A DNA stretch of 64,000 nt from Prostheceraeus crozeri (Eukaryota > Platyhelminthes > Polycladida > Euryleptidae). The stretch spans positions 94,530-158,529 of the forward strand of contig CAJQUW010014299.1 in assembly GCA_907163375.1 (NCBI GenBank), given 5' to 3'. The number at the start of each line of letters is the position of its first letter. The stretch's first letter is position 1. A program made the position numbers and the translations under genes. Below, one piece after another: positions 1 through 8,380 of this stretch. Under the pieces are notes generated by a model. The model did not search any database. It had not been told where the DNA came from and worked only from the letters and a program-made list of their open reading frames with translations.

Positions 1-501
1 ACTCTGCATCGTATTAGCTCTACAAATATGTTGTCTTCCTTCGTTTTGACTTGTTTCTAGTCGCTGTGGAATTTCGTTTGCGCTTTCTTGTTTCACTCGA
101 CGTCTAGATTTAGAACGTGCTGCTCTAGTCGGCTTTTTACTTTTCCTGCGTCTTTGCTTAGTAACTCGACCGGATCCAACTTGTCTTGACTTCCTACGCT
201 TCTTCCGAACTGTACGTCTCGTCTTTGTTAAATCATGTAATGCGTCTATGGCAGATTGCTGCGAGCGCATTTTCATAGATTCACCGATATCCTCACCTTG
301 AAGCGCATCAGCTGCAACATTTGCACCAAAATCTAAAGCCCTGCTTCCAACACGCTTCATGATTGGTACGCCATACTTTTTGAGTGTTGGAAGAACCATA
401 CGTCTTAGTGCACCAAATATACCTCCTCCAACTTGTCGTCTACCTCCAACAAACACGGGATAACCGCTCTGATATGATGGTCTACTGTAAATGCCTGTCA
501 T
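1..501 (-). CDS. Small basic element protein, partial at window edge
   Basis: The frame opens at ATG 499-501 and stays open to base 1, giving about 167 residues without a stop. The N-terminal part has a Gly-rich stretch (VGGGIFGALRR) and a helix-prone segment, followed from about residue 80 by a very Arg/Lys-rich region (KTRRTVRKKRRKSR and later RRRKSKKP). Small proteins with a Gly-rich start and basic tail recur beside F54H12.3-type integrases in invertebrate genomes. A nucleic-acid-condensing core or minor virion role is inference from charge and context, not shown. The C-terminus lies outside the window. Confidence 0.6.
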   Translation of the reverse strand, partial: MTGIYSRPSYQSGYPVFVGGRRQVGGGIFGALRRMVLPTLKKYGVPIMKRVGSRALDFGANVAADALQGEDIGESMKMRSQQSAIDALHDLTKTRRTVRKKRRKSRQVGSGRVTKQRRRKSKKPTRAARSKSRRRVKQESANEIPQRLETSQNEGRQHICRANTMQS

Positions 502-544
502 TATGACTATTGAATAACTATGGAAGTCACAATAGCGTAAAGCC

Positions 545-2102
545 TTATTCTCGTGACCTAATATGTAGGGTCAAAACAGTAACACCACCACAGAACGGTA
601 CTACTTCTCCTGCGTCATCATGAATTGATATGTCAATTCTATTGATGTAATTTCGGCTGATTGGTAGATACATTGTGTTAAAAAATTCTCGATTGATTAG
701 TTGCTTCCTTACGGATGAGAGAGGAAATGTGCGCAGAAGTGGGGCCTCAATGTCGCCAACTCTTGTATATTCAATAATGTTACAATAGACGTATAAAATA
801 CGTATATCACGCTCTAGTGATGGGGCTGTATCGCCTATTGATGTGCCTTCATAAATAGTTGATTTTGAGAATCCCAATGTGGTCGTTAACACGCTATCCA
901 GCTTGATAAGAGTTATTCTCTACCTTTAGAATCATGCGTTTCTTATGTGGGTCATAGGAAAAGTGATATTCATCTGCATCAAGGTAATCTACACCAAACT
1001 CATTTAACTTTGTACACAATTCAGATGGCGTTTTCAAGCTTTCAATGTTCAAATTAACTCTTTTTACAAGTTCACTGGAAGTAGAAAAATCATCACCCAA
1101 TATGTCTTCGCTGTATACGTGGATATCCCATGAAGCATTTGTTGATGCTTTGAGTTTAGAAGAGGACAATTGAACCTTGAATGTATCATTTAATTCTTTT
1201 CAACCAAGGTGCGCTTTCAAGGCCCTTAAACATCCCAATCATTTCAGATCCGAATTCAATAACAGCGGAATCAGACTTTTCCAATGGTGTCTTTTTAGTA
1301 AAAACAATAAATTCTGCCTCCGTTTCAACAGTAAATAAAGTTACTTTCTCTTTCTTATATTCACAAGTCATTAACGTTTCTGGCACTGATCCTTGAAACT
1401 TTCTTGCAAAGTCTTCAACACTTCTAATGACCTCAAATTTATTTTTTACTCGGATACTCCTTTTTTGTAATGCATACAATGGCACAATTCTACATTGAAA
1501 ATCAGTGACTTTCCTCTCCGAATTCCACCCACGTCCATTGTACCAATACCTTGATGAGAAAGTTGTTCTGGAATGCCCAAAAGTATGACTCAAATCCTTA
1601 CCTAATACAAGAAGAACATGCTTCCCTTCCTTCATCAATTTTGTTGACCCCTTTATGACTGGTTTGTAGAATTTATTCAAAGTCAGCGTTCAAACATTTT
1701 ACCGATTTCCTTTTCTGTATCTTGCAAGCTCATTGTGAGAACCTTAGAATCAAAAGTTGACGTTGAAAATGCCTTTTGAATTTTAATCATGTTTTGGACA
1801 GATGGTAAAGATGTTGAAAAAGGATGTAAAGTTAGATGATGAAAAGCCCATGTACCATGTAGACTATTGTGAAATATGCGAAAACAATCATCTTTCTCTC
1901 GTACTTCTTTATGTAATTCAAAATAATTGTTTTTTAGCAAGCTGATATCGTTGTAATAAGTAATTTCAGTTAGAGCAACTTCATGGGGTCCATGCAGAGT
2001 AATTGGATTAGCGAATTCAACAGAGTATAGAGATGGTTTGTTACTTGGGAATATCTTGGGGTTGCTATTGCTTGGAAGAATGATGTTGAAGTTAGTAGAC
2101 AT
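545..2102 (-). pseudogene. Capsid-like structural protein, frameshifted
   Basis: Four consecutive minus-strand frames (starting at ATG 2102, then 1186-1680, 894-1169, 545-892) are pieces of one gene of roughly 520 codons. The N-terminal piece carries LPSNSNPKIFP and HEVALTEITYYND, and the last piece carries APLLRTFP and VTVLTLHIRS, matching the start and end of a protein that accompanies F54H12.3-type integrases. The frame changes near 1680, 1180 and 893, so the copy is broken at least three times. A virion structural role is inferred from the element context. The start is set at ATG 2102; the frame runs further upstream only through a GTG. Confidence 0.65.
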
Positions 2103-2142
2103 GTTGACCTCATATATGTAAGAGGTCACATGCTATATTAGC

Positions 2143-3231
2143 TTAAAAGTTACGAGTGTCTCCCACCTCCACATTTTGTAGATCCTGGTGCGTTATCCAG
2201 CTATTGAATGAATCAGGATATCCTTTCCTTTTAACTAGATATTTCCTTTGATTGCCATGACCTTTCCTCCTAATTATTTTGTCAATCATATACACCTCTT
2301 CACTTCTGTCTACTACTTGCAATTCATATGAGTAAAATTTTCCTTCAATTGGATTGCCATGGTAATCTATTAATTTATACATGGTGGGTGTTGATTTTGT
2401 ATTTACTTCATCTACAAAAAACTCTTCTTCAGTCCAATTAGGTAGATACCCCTTCTCAAATGTAGACTTAACCTTTGAAATCCGAACTCTATCACCAACA
2501 TTAATTTTCTTTTCATTGGAAATGTTTTTCGCTTTCTTATCATACAATCGAAGCCATACATCCATCGCATTATCTGGGGTAACATCAACTGGTTTCATCT
2601 TAATGATTCGATGGTAGCTTTCATTGTAATTCTTAACAAATTTCTGCTGCTCACCTACCCAAACATGTGTATTTTTTGCAGTGAAATAGCGCCATATTTT
2701 TGTCTTCAGTGTGCGATTGAACCTCTCAACCATGGCAGCTTTATAAGCACTTTTGACACTAAACAATTCCACATTATGACTTTTAAGGAGACTTCGAACA
2801 TGAGAGTTTTCGAATTCCTTCCCTTGATCGGTCTGTATTCTTTGTGAAACACGCCCCTCATCGAAAATGCTCTGAAAAGCCGCTTCAACTTCTGGTCCTC
2901 GTTTAGATTTCAGCGCACGTGCCCAAGCATAGCGAGATAAAATATCTATTACGGTTAAGATGTATTTATAGCCATCATTGTACTGTGATATCTGTTGCAT
3001 GTCAGCCAAGTCCGCTTGCCATTGACTATCTATATTGTTAACAACATATTTTCTCGTTGGAAACCGCTTTCTCGCATTTTTGTGAAGAGTGTAAGTCGGT
3101 TGACGCCTTAACCACTTCTTCACTTTCTCTATTCCCACACCTGCTGCACGAGCTAGAACCTCCGGACGACTGAAACTTGCGGGGTGATTTAAATCGTAAG
3201 AAATCTTTCTGAGTTTCACTGCTGTACTCAT
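2143..3231 (-). CDS. DDE integrase with chromodomain (F54H12.3-type)
   Basis: Retrovirus-type integrase expected to insert the element DNA into host chromosomes in the nucleus. Counting from the upstream TTG at 3294, the rve core shows catalytic Asp in QADLADM (about D95), Asp in QTDQGKEF (D156) and Glu in MVERFNRTLK (E190). The C-terminus (residues about 333-375, YMIDKIIRRKG...YLVKRKGYP...SWI) is a chromodomain, which may bias insertion toward histone marks. The N-terminus contains KKWLRRQPTYTLHK, typical of the family. The first ATG in frame is at 3231. An ATG at 3364 in another frame (3038-3364) may be part of the original start if a frameshift separates them. No internal stop is present. 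Confidence 0.9.
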   Translation of the reverse strand: MSTAVKLRKISYDLNHPASFSRPEVLARAAGVGIEKVKKWLRRQPTYTLHKNARKRFPTRKYVVNNIDSQWQADLADMQQISQYNDGYKYILTVIDILSRYAWARALKSKRGPEVEAAFQSIFDEGRVSQRIQTDQGKEFENSHVRSLLKSHNVELFSVKSAYKAAMVERFNRTLKTKIWRYFTAKNTHVWVGEQQKFVKNYNESYHRIIKMKPVDVTPDNAMDVWLRLYDKKAKNISNEKKINVGDRVRISKVKSTFEKGYLPNWTEEEFFVDEVNTKSTPTMYKLIDYHGNPIEGKFYSYELQVVDRSEEVYMIDKIIRRKGHGNQRKYLVKRKGYPDSFNSWITHQDLQNVEVGDTRNF

Positions 3232-3398
3232 CGTCTTTGTTCTGATTTGCACGTGTATTACTCGCACAGCAACTGCTAACACAATTGATATCAACCTCTA
3301 TGCCCTCTTCTGCTTTACCTTCGAGCGCAGATTTCAAACAACAGCAAAATTTTTGTAACGACATGATATGAGAGAGGCAAGGCTTAATTCATATTTGC

Positions 3399-4079
3399 TT
3401 AATATTTACTATACTCCTTCGCAACACGCATTGAGCGCCTAGTAGCTCTTTTTGGTTGCGGATCATCGGGATCATGAATCTCTCGCTTGACCGCCATCGT
3501 GGGTGTTTTACTTTTTGATCCATCTTGTAAGTGACCCTTATCCAACTCATTCACAGTCGGTCCTCCAATAATATTGTGAGGTACATTTTGATCAGATAAA
3601 ATTTTCTGAAAATATGTCCACCCTTGTGGTGCACCTAGTTTTCGCCTTACATCTCTGACAGCATATTGTAGAAGGTCATCTATGTGACTATTTCTAATAA
3701 CATCACCAGTTGTTTCATCTATTATCTCCCCTCTCTCATTGAACTTCACATGTGGATCAATGAAGTCAAATAATCGCTCAGCGCGCACACGATATGGTCG
3801 AGGTGTTGACAAGGTTATAAATCGTCGCAACTTCTCACGAATCTGTCGCCTCTCATCAATGTTTTCAGCTGCTAACTGCATTCGTCGATAGGGATCCTTA
3901 ATCTTCTGAATTTCCATATCCTTTTGTGTTATTTCCTTAAGTTGATTCGTAATAGGTTGATCTATATTTTTGACTTCCTGTGCACTTTGTAATGTAGCCA
4001 ATTGTACATACTCCTCTTGAGGAATGACTACCATCTTTGAATACGACATGCTTGAAAATAATAAGGCAACAAAGTACAT
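3399..4079 (-). CDS. Conserved Polinton-like element protein, unknown function
   Basis: An intact frame of 226 residues between the integrase and the ATPase. It starts at ATG 4079, but ATG 4049 (MSYSKMVVIPQEEY) resembles the start of homologous element proteins better and is the likelier start. The middle contains SHIDDLLQYAVRDVRRK and APQGWTYFQKILSDQNVP, also characteristic of this family. A Lys/Arg-rich C-terminus (KRATRRSMRVAKEY) could bind nucleic acid or direct nuclear entry. I recognise it as a recurrent neighbour of F54H12.3-type integrases but know no assigned function. A virion or scaffold role would be a guess. Confidence 0.65.
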   Translation of the reverse strand: MYFVALLFSSMSYSKMVVIPQEEYVQLATLQSAQEVKNIDQPITNQLKEITQKDMEIQKIKDPYRRMQLAAENIDERRQIREKLRRFITLSTPRPYRVRAERLFDFIDPHVKFNERGEIIDETTGDVIRNSHIDDLLQYAVRDVRRKLGAPQGWTYFQKILSDQNVPHNIIGGPTVNELDKGHLQDGSKSKTPTMAVKREIHDPDDPQPKRATRRSMRVAKEYSKY

Positions 4080-4088
4080 TGCTTAAAA

Positions 4089-4724
4089 CTAACTGTGAAC
4101 CGAGAAAACTGTCATTGGTTCAGCGGAATTAGGTATGATATTTGTTCGAAATCGAAGTCGTTCCGGACATTCCTGGGTTAGATCAATAAATAGATAACCA
4201 TGTGGTTTCTTTGTTACATCTTCATATATTTTTGAAAGTACTTTAGGTTGTTGAGGTAATATCTGTCTACTGAGATGATGTATCTGACTGCTATCTCTTG
4301 GATTTTTAAATATTGCCAAATAATGTGTATTCAAACTTCTAGTTCTTTGCTCTTTCCCTCCATCGAAGATATTTTGGGTGATGTAGATAATAAAAGCTTC
4401 CCTATGATGTGCAGTTTAAATGAACATTTCAGTTACATCCTTTGAAGATTTGCTTTCACGTAATAGATCATCTAATACTAGTAGGTCACCTGCTTTGATA
4501 TCCTCAGTTGATGGCAACCCTTGCTTCACCTCATAACCTTTCTGGCGAAGTGCAGAATGTAGTTGTGGTTGAAATATTCCATAATACCGTTTGACTCTCT
4601 TAATTTCCTTGTTAAACATTTCATTTCTATATTGTAGCAATTCAGTTACAAATGTAGTTTTACCGGACTGACTTGGTCCAGCGACACACATTGTCCGATC
4701 AGTGAATAGACGAAAATCTGTCAT
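4089..4724 (-). pseudogene. Packaging ATPase (A32/FtsK-like), one in-frame stop
   Basis: This would be the P-loop motor that drives genome into the capsid. The N-terminus has Walker A GPSQSGKTT (residues 16-24) and Walker B LLVLDD (81-86). The C-terminal part has the family signatures FKNPRDSSQ and KPHGYLFIDLTQECPE. Both halves lie in the same frame and are separated only by a TAA at 4416-4418, codon 103 of about 211. The HHRE motif and the QN-containing strand follow directly after the stop. The gene is therefore truncated by one stop codon and otherwise well preserved. It sits upstream of the 226-residue protein in the same direction. Confidence 0.85.
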
Positions 4725-4849
4725 CTTATAATTCCATTAACATTAAACTCATCATCCCGCTAATTTTGCTTAGAACAACAAAACAGACACATGTTCCAGA
4801 TCACGTTTATTTACATTCAGAATAGAAACTTTCGAGTTACATTTACAAA

Positions 4850-5588
4850 TTAAAACATTTGTGTTTCCTCATTACAATTAGGATTATAGAAAGTTTTCAA
4901 GTCAGCATCTTGGCGCTTCAACTTCAATTTAGGATTCCCATCTTTAGATTTCCGCCCTCGCTTTTTGCTCTCTTCCTTCCCATCACTTGAAGCAGTCTTA
5001 TCAATGTTAATTAAGCATTTATCAATTGGTAGTAATTCATAGACTAGTTGAAGAACCTTCATTTGTAAAGATGCGACTTTACCAGTCGAACCATGTGAGC
5101 CGAGCCAATATAAAGTCCGGTAACGTGCACTAAGCCCATATAGCGACCCCGTTTGAGATCCTCACATTCCATCGCGTTTGTTAAGAGATCAAATGCTTGA
5201 AAATGATCAGATAGTTTTAAAAACAGTGTATCGAATTCCGGCAATTCCTTGTAACCAACTCCTTCCTCTAATGCTTTCTCCAATGAGTGGGAGCACTTTC
5301 AGGCAGCTCAACACATTCTTTCGCGAAAGAGTCAATAGTTTTAAGAATCACCTAATGCCATTTTGGAAAAGTCACTCGCATTTGTCTCATATTGCTATAC
5401 CCTGATGTAGACATACCATTACTGTGGAAGAATGGAACTTGAAGATAAAAGCCATCATCACCATAATTCAAGGTTTGAAAGTAGAATGTATTTCCAATCC
5501 CTTGCACCTTTCGTGTCGGACGAAGCTTCAAGAGATCTTGCTCAAAAGCGTCACCTTCCTCTCTGATTGTATACTTTTTCTGAGTCAT
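4850..5588 (-). pseudogene. Unidentified element gene, broken by stop and frameshifts
   Basis: Three successive minus frames (5352-5588, 5059-5283, 4850-5062) follow one another without gaps and probably derive from one gene of about 245 codons. The first starts at ATG 5588 (MTQKKYTIREEGDAFEQDLL) behind a TATA box. A TAG at 5352 interrupts it while the same frame stays open for about 25 more codons, and shifts follow near 5283 and 5060. The C-terminal piece is Lys/Arg-rich (KKRGRKSKDG). I do not recognise the family. Position between the ATPase and a basic protein suggests a virion or replication accessory role, but nothing in the sequence proves this. Confidence 0.45.
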
Positions 5589-5671
5589 GTTTCAACAAGT
5601 ACTAATTCGGAGCTTTCAACCAGCGCAAATGAATTGCCACTTGAAAGTGATAAAATATCATTAAAGCGTCT

Positions 5672-5682
5672 TCCTTATATAC
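5672..5682 (-). promoter_or_regulatory. TATA-type promoter TATATAAGGAA
   Basis: On the minus strand the sequence reads TATATAAGGAAGAC about 90 nt upstream of ATG 5588. The same extended motif (TATATAAGGAGGAC) precedes the gene starting at 6844, which makes it a likely shared promoter of the element. Confidence 0.5.
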
Positions 5683-5739
5683 ACCTATATATGACTCATC
5701 AATCAAAGTGATGACGTGTCACTTTATGATTCGTTAACC

Positions 5740-6094
5740 TTATATTAACAGTGCCCTTCCAAGCGGACTATTGATTACACCATTAATATTGATTCCAATA
5801 TCATTTAGCATACTTAGAAACCCACCACCACCGCGCTGAATTAAGTTTCGCCTTTTCTTATCACTACTCCTTGGATTTGAAAACTTTATTCAATAGAGGC
5901 TTGTAAATAGGTAGACATTTGTGTATTGCAAAAGCTAAATCACGAATGAAATCATCACTTGAATTTTGGATCAATTTACACTTCTTCTTATTACCATGTA
6001 TCCTGTTTAACTTTCGCAACGCCTTTTTAAACTGACTTGAAGGTTTGAAGGACCGTTTCGATTGACGAGAAGATGCCTTCCGTTTTACAGACAT
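5740..6094 (-). pseudogene. Small basic protein with Gly-rich C-terminus, frameshifted
   Basis: The frame from ATG 6094 encodes 76 residues, very basic at the start (MSVKRKASSRQSKRSF) with a middle segment FIRDLAFAIHKCLPIYKP. It stops at 5864, but the next frame continues with KKRRNLIQRGGGGFLSML and ends at a TAA at 5740-5742. A basic body followed by an R-G-G-F-L motif is the signature of a small protein in related elements, so the two parts belong together with one frameshift near 5865. The Gly-hydrophobic tail could be a membrane- or capsid-interacting peptide; this is inference. Confidence 0.6.
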
Positions 6095-6145
6095 TTTTAT
6101 TCTAATATGGAAATAGATAATACAATTACAATTTTTGCTTAGTAC

Positions 6146-6844
6146 TTACAACATCATACACAAAAGTTTACAAGCATTCACACAGAGTTTGTTGCTGGTA
6201 CTTATAAAATTACATAAAACACTTAACAAGTTGTAGAGGGAAACTGATACACTCACATCGGCTAGAGTCTGATTTGTAGCAGTTATGAGCTGCTCAATGT
6301 CTTTCATTAGATGTTTTGAAATTGGACAGCACATACAGCAGGGCTTTGAATGGTAAGTCTTTAAAATATTGGCATAGTATGCCCGCAAACTGATTACCTC
6401 AGAATGTCCTTGAGCAGCCACATTGATGCTTACTGATGGCGGTCCACTGAATAAGTCCAATTTACATTTGTCACCCTTCTCGTCAAGGTAGCTGGAGGTG
6501 ATAATGTCATGGAGACATGTGTTGAGTTTCCGTTGGATACTGCTGCAGCAACAGCGAGAGTATTCCGGTACAATCTCCGTTTGAGCTAGTGGGCGAAATA
6601 CTTCATTGAGCCAAAATCTTGCAACTCGTGTAAGAGCGTTGTTCACCACTCTCATTAACATTCTCTGCACCACAACGTCCTCTCCGCAGCGGACATACTT
6701 CACTATTTCCTCCATCAGATCCACCAAATCCGCTTTATAGCCAGTTATATTTACGGCAGAATAAAATATATTGCCAGTGAAGAGTTGACTTCGGTAAATT
6801 ATTGAAATGGGAATGTTGGTAGTGAACGACATGCTGATTGACAT
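6146..6844 (-). CDS. Unknown cysteine-rich protein of the element
   Basis: An intact 232-codon frame starting at ATG 6844, about 45-55 nt downstream of a TATA box. Cysteines cluster at YSRCCCSSI (about residue 95) and SKPCCMCCPISK (about residue 170), suggesting metal binding or disulfides, but no known zinc-finger spacing is evident. The C-terminal third is hydrophobic (VSLYNLLSVLCNFIS) and could be amphipathic or membrane-associated. There is no clear signal peptide. I do not recognise the family. It is the longest intact frame in this element without an assignment, and its promoter and open frame argue that it is a real gene. Confidence 0.55.
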   Translation of the reverse strand: MSISMSFTTNIPISIIYRSQLFTGNIFYSAVNITGYKADLVDLMEEIVKYVRCGEDVVVQRMLMRVVNNALTRVARFWLNEVFRPLAQTEIVPEYSRCCCSSIQRKLNTCLHDIITSSYLDEKGDKCKLDLFSGPPSVSINVAAQGHSEVISLRAYYANILKTYHSKPCCMCCPISKHLMKDIEQLITATNQTLADVSVSVSLYNLLSVLCNFISTSNKLCVNACKLLCMML

Positions 6845-6888
6845 TGTATTAGCCTCAAATTATGCTTGAAATAGAACGGTACAATGTC

Positions 6889-6902
6889 CTCCTTATATAG
6901 AA
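6889..6902 (-). promoter_or_regulatory. TATA-type promoter TATATAAGGAGGAC
   Basis: The minus strand reads TATATAAGGAGGAC about 50 nt upstream of ATG 6844. It matches the motif before 5588 over 13 of 14 positions, beyond the TATA core itself. Confidence 0.5.
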
Positions 6903-6954
6903 AAGTCACACAAAGACACAATAGTGACCAATCACAGACGTGCATGATGACTCA

Positions 6955-7464
6955 TCATGCACGATATACAGTGACTGTTGAAGATATTTCTTCATCACAA
7001 AGGGGACAAGATGAAGTTTCAAAGGGTACATAACATGTAGAACACATAACGCTATGAGAACATGGTAAAAAGAGAAGGGATCGTTCCTGTTTAAAACATT
7101 TAACGCAGTTCCGTTCACATAATAACTTAAATGTCTCTTCTTCTAATTTCCTTCTGAAGTCACTTTTATTGGGAGAACTTTTTATTAAAACACTGCCAGA
7201 TGTCTCCTTCTTTCCATATCGTTCCAATTTGATCCTCCTAATTTCACTATCATTGCAGTGTAGCATGGAGAAATCCTCTATCCACCTACGATCCAAATTG
7301 TGATTCATAGCATGCTCATCTAGATCCATTAGTCGATCAACTAAATCACCAGCGTTGATATTTTCACTGAGATTTGTTACAGTTTCTATAGCTTTGAACG
7401 AATATCCAAGGTCTCTTGCGACAACCCACGACGTTGGGATACTAGTCATCATTATGTATGTCAT
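6955..7464 (-). CDS. IAP-like UBA-RING protein (probable E3 ubiquitin ligase)
   Basis: The 169-residue product starts at ATG 7464; the frame opens one codon earlier with TTG. The C-terminus is a C3HC4 RING with C120, C123, C135, H137, C141, C144, C153 and C156, with spacing close to the RING of inhibitor-of-apoptosis proteins, and the short tail after the last Cys pair also fits IAPs. Residues about 14-50 (VARDLGYSFKAIETV...DLVDRLMDLDE) resemble a UBA domain. No BIR domain is present, so it would be a BIR-less IAP-type ligase. A TATAAATAT box lies just upstream. In a viral-like element such a gene would plausibly target host apoptosis or antiviral signalling; that role is inferred. Confidence 0.75.
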   Translation of the reverse strand: MTYIMMTSIPTSWVVARDLGYSFKAIETVTNLSENINAGDLVDRLMDLDEHAMNHNLDRRWIEDFSMLHCNDSEIRRIKLERYGKKETSGSVLIKSSPNKSDFRRKLEEETFKLLCERNCVKCFKQERSLLFLPCSHSVMCSTCYVPFETSSCPLCDEEISSTVTVYRA

Positions 7465-7692
7465 CAAACAACTATCTCATATTTATAGCATAGTTTGTCT
7501 ACGTAAAAGGAAAATCAATGTGTCATCTTGATTACAATGGTTGCAATAGTCACAATAGTCGCAATTGAGCAAACCCATTCAAAATCAAACATCGGACGTC
7601 TATCGGTACGTACCCAAGTTCTCAGAACCAAGTCACACAAGTTCGCTCATACACGTTCCGAAACACAGTGTACTCAACCGATTGTACCAAAC

Positions 7693-7822
7693 ACATGTAC
7701 CTATCCAGTAAAACAGATCTCATACAAGTTCCCATTCATAACACTGAATTATACATGTACCTATCCATGTTCCTATTCATAACACTAAATTTTACATGTA
7801 CCTATCCATGTACCTATCCGTC
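7693..7822. repeat. Short degenerate repeats of CATGTACCTATCC
   Basis: The unit CATGTACCTATCC occurs several times, directly repeated at the right end, with intervening copies of CATTCATAACACT. The units are irregularly spaced and imperfect. The flanking 7500-7690 shows nothing else recognisable. Confidence 0.7.
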
Positions 7823-8301
7823 GCAAGTAGGGCACAGTTTTCACTACTGCCCTCCTTTATTCAGTCCAAAACGTCAAAAAGATCATCGCAGGTCTCGATA
7901 TCTCTGTCTAGTGGACAAGATGGCATTCCGACTTCGGTCTTCAAGTACCTCTCACCTGAGATATTATCCAAACGATTCAGTAGATGTGCATGCACCGCTG
8001 AGTTCCCTTCTTGCTGGAAGGCAGCTTCCGTGATTCCAGTTCCCAGGAAAGAACACCCAGCAGTGTCAGCGGTTATGTGACGTTCTTAATGAAGACCTAC
8101 GCAGGGTCTCCGAATGGGGCACCAAATGGCTTGTTTCCTTAAATTCTTCCAAAACTCAGAGTATTCTGTACTCACGACTTAAAGGAGATGATGATCATCA
8201 TAGCATTAAGATGAAATTATTTGATTGTTTGATTGTAGTTGGAAAGAGCCAATATAGAATGATGGTGGTTTTATTTTCTTTTTCTTATTTCTTACAATTA
8301 A

Positions 8302-8332
8302 TTTCAGTTAACATCCGTTAACTATCTTCAGG
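8302..8332 (-). ncRNA. Hammerhead-ribozyme-like core, left arm
   Basis: The minus strand reads CTGAAGA, one extra T, a 7-bp stem AGTTAAC/GTTAACT closed by GGAT, then GAAA. This matches the hammerhead consensus CUGANGA-stem II-GAAA apart from the extra base. Stems I and III are not obvious, so activity is uncertain. Confidence 0.4.
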
Positions 8333-8349
8333 TAAAAAGGACTTTTTTA

Positions 8350-8380
8350 CCTGAAGATAGTTAACGGATGTTAACTGAAA
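8350..8380 (+). ncRNA. Hammerhead-ribozyme-like core, right arm
   Basis: Mirror copy of the left-arm motif: CTGAAGA, T, the 7-bp stem, then GAAA, all on the plus strand. Hammerhead motifs are known in terminal repeats of Penelope-like elements, which fits the proposed origin of the foldback. Confidence 0.4.

Larger units (their letters stand above)
1..7500 (-). mobile_element. Polinton/adintovirus-like integrated element, partial
   Basis: A block of tightly spaced genes all on the minus strand combines a chromodomain DDE integrase (2143-3231), an A32/FtsK-like packaging ATPase (4089-4724), a capsid-like protein (545-2102), basic proteins and an IAP-like RING protein. This set is typical of Maverick/Polinton and adintovirus-like elements of animals. 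The left end runs off the window, so the protein-primed DNA polymerase B, the protease and the left terminal repeat are not visible. The right boundary is not fixed; I saw no terminal repeat near 7.5 kb. Several genes carry stops or frameshifts, so this is an ageing endogenous copy, although the integrase frame is intact. Confidence 0.8.

Noticed and set aside
1186-1396. Plus-strand open frame of 71 codons
   Set aside because: Antisense to the capsid-like gene and without a domain.
2381-2847. Plus-strand frames opposite the integrase
   Set aside because: Mirror of the well-supported integrase; composition looks like antisense translation.
6146-6844. Penton or minor capsid protein
   Set aside because: Size would fit, but the Cys clusters and lack of beta-rich pattern give no support; left as unknown.
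1-7500. Complete virus-like element with DNA polymerase
   Set aside because: No PolB or protease motif is in the window; the element runs off the left edge.
7693-7822. Regularly repeated short units suggesting a CRISPR-like array
   Set aside because: Units are imperfect and unevenly spaced without distinct spacers, and the genome is animal.
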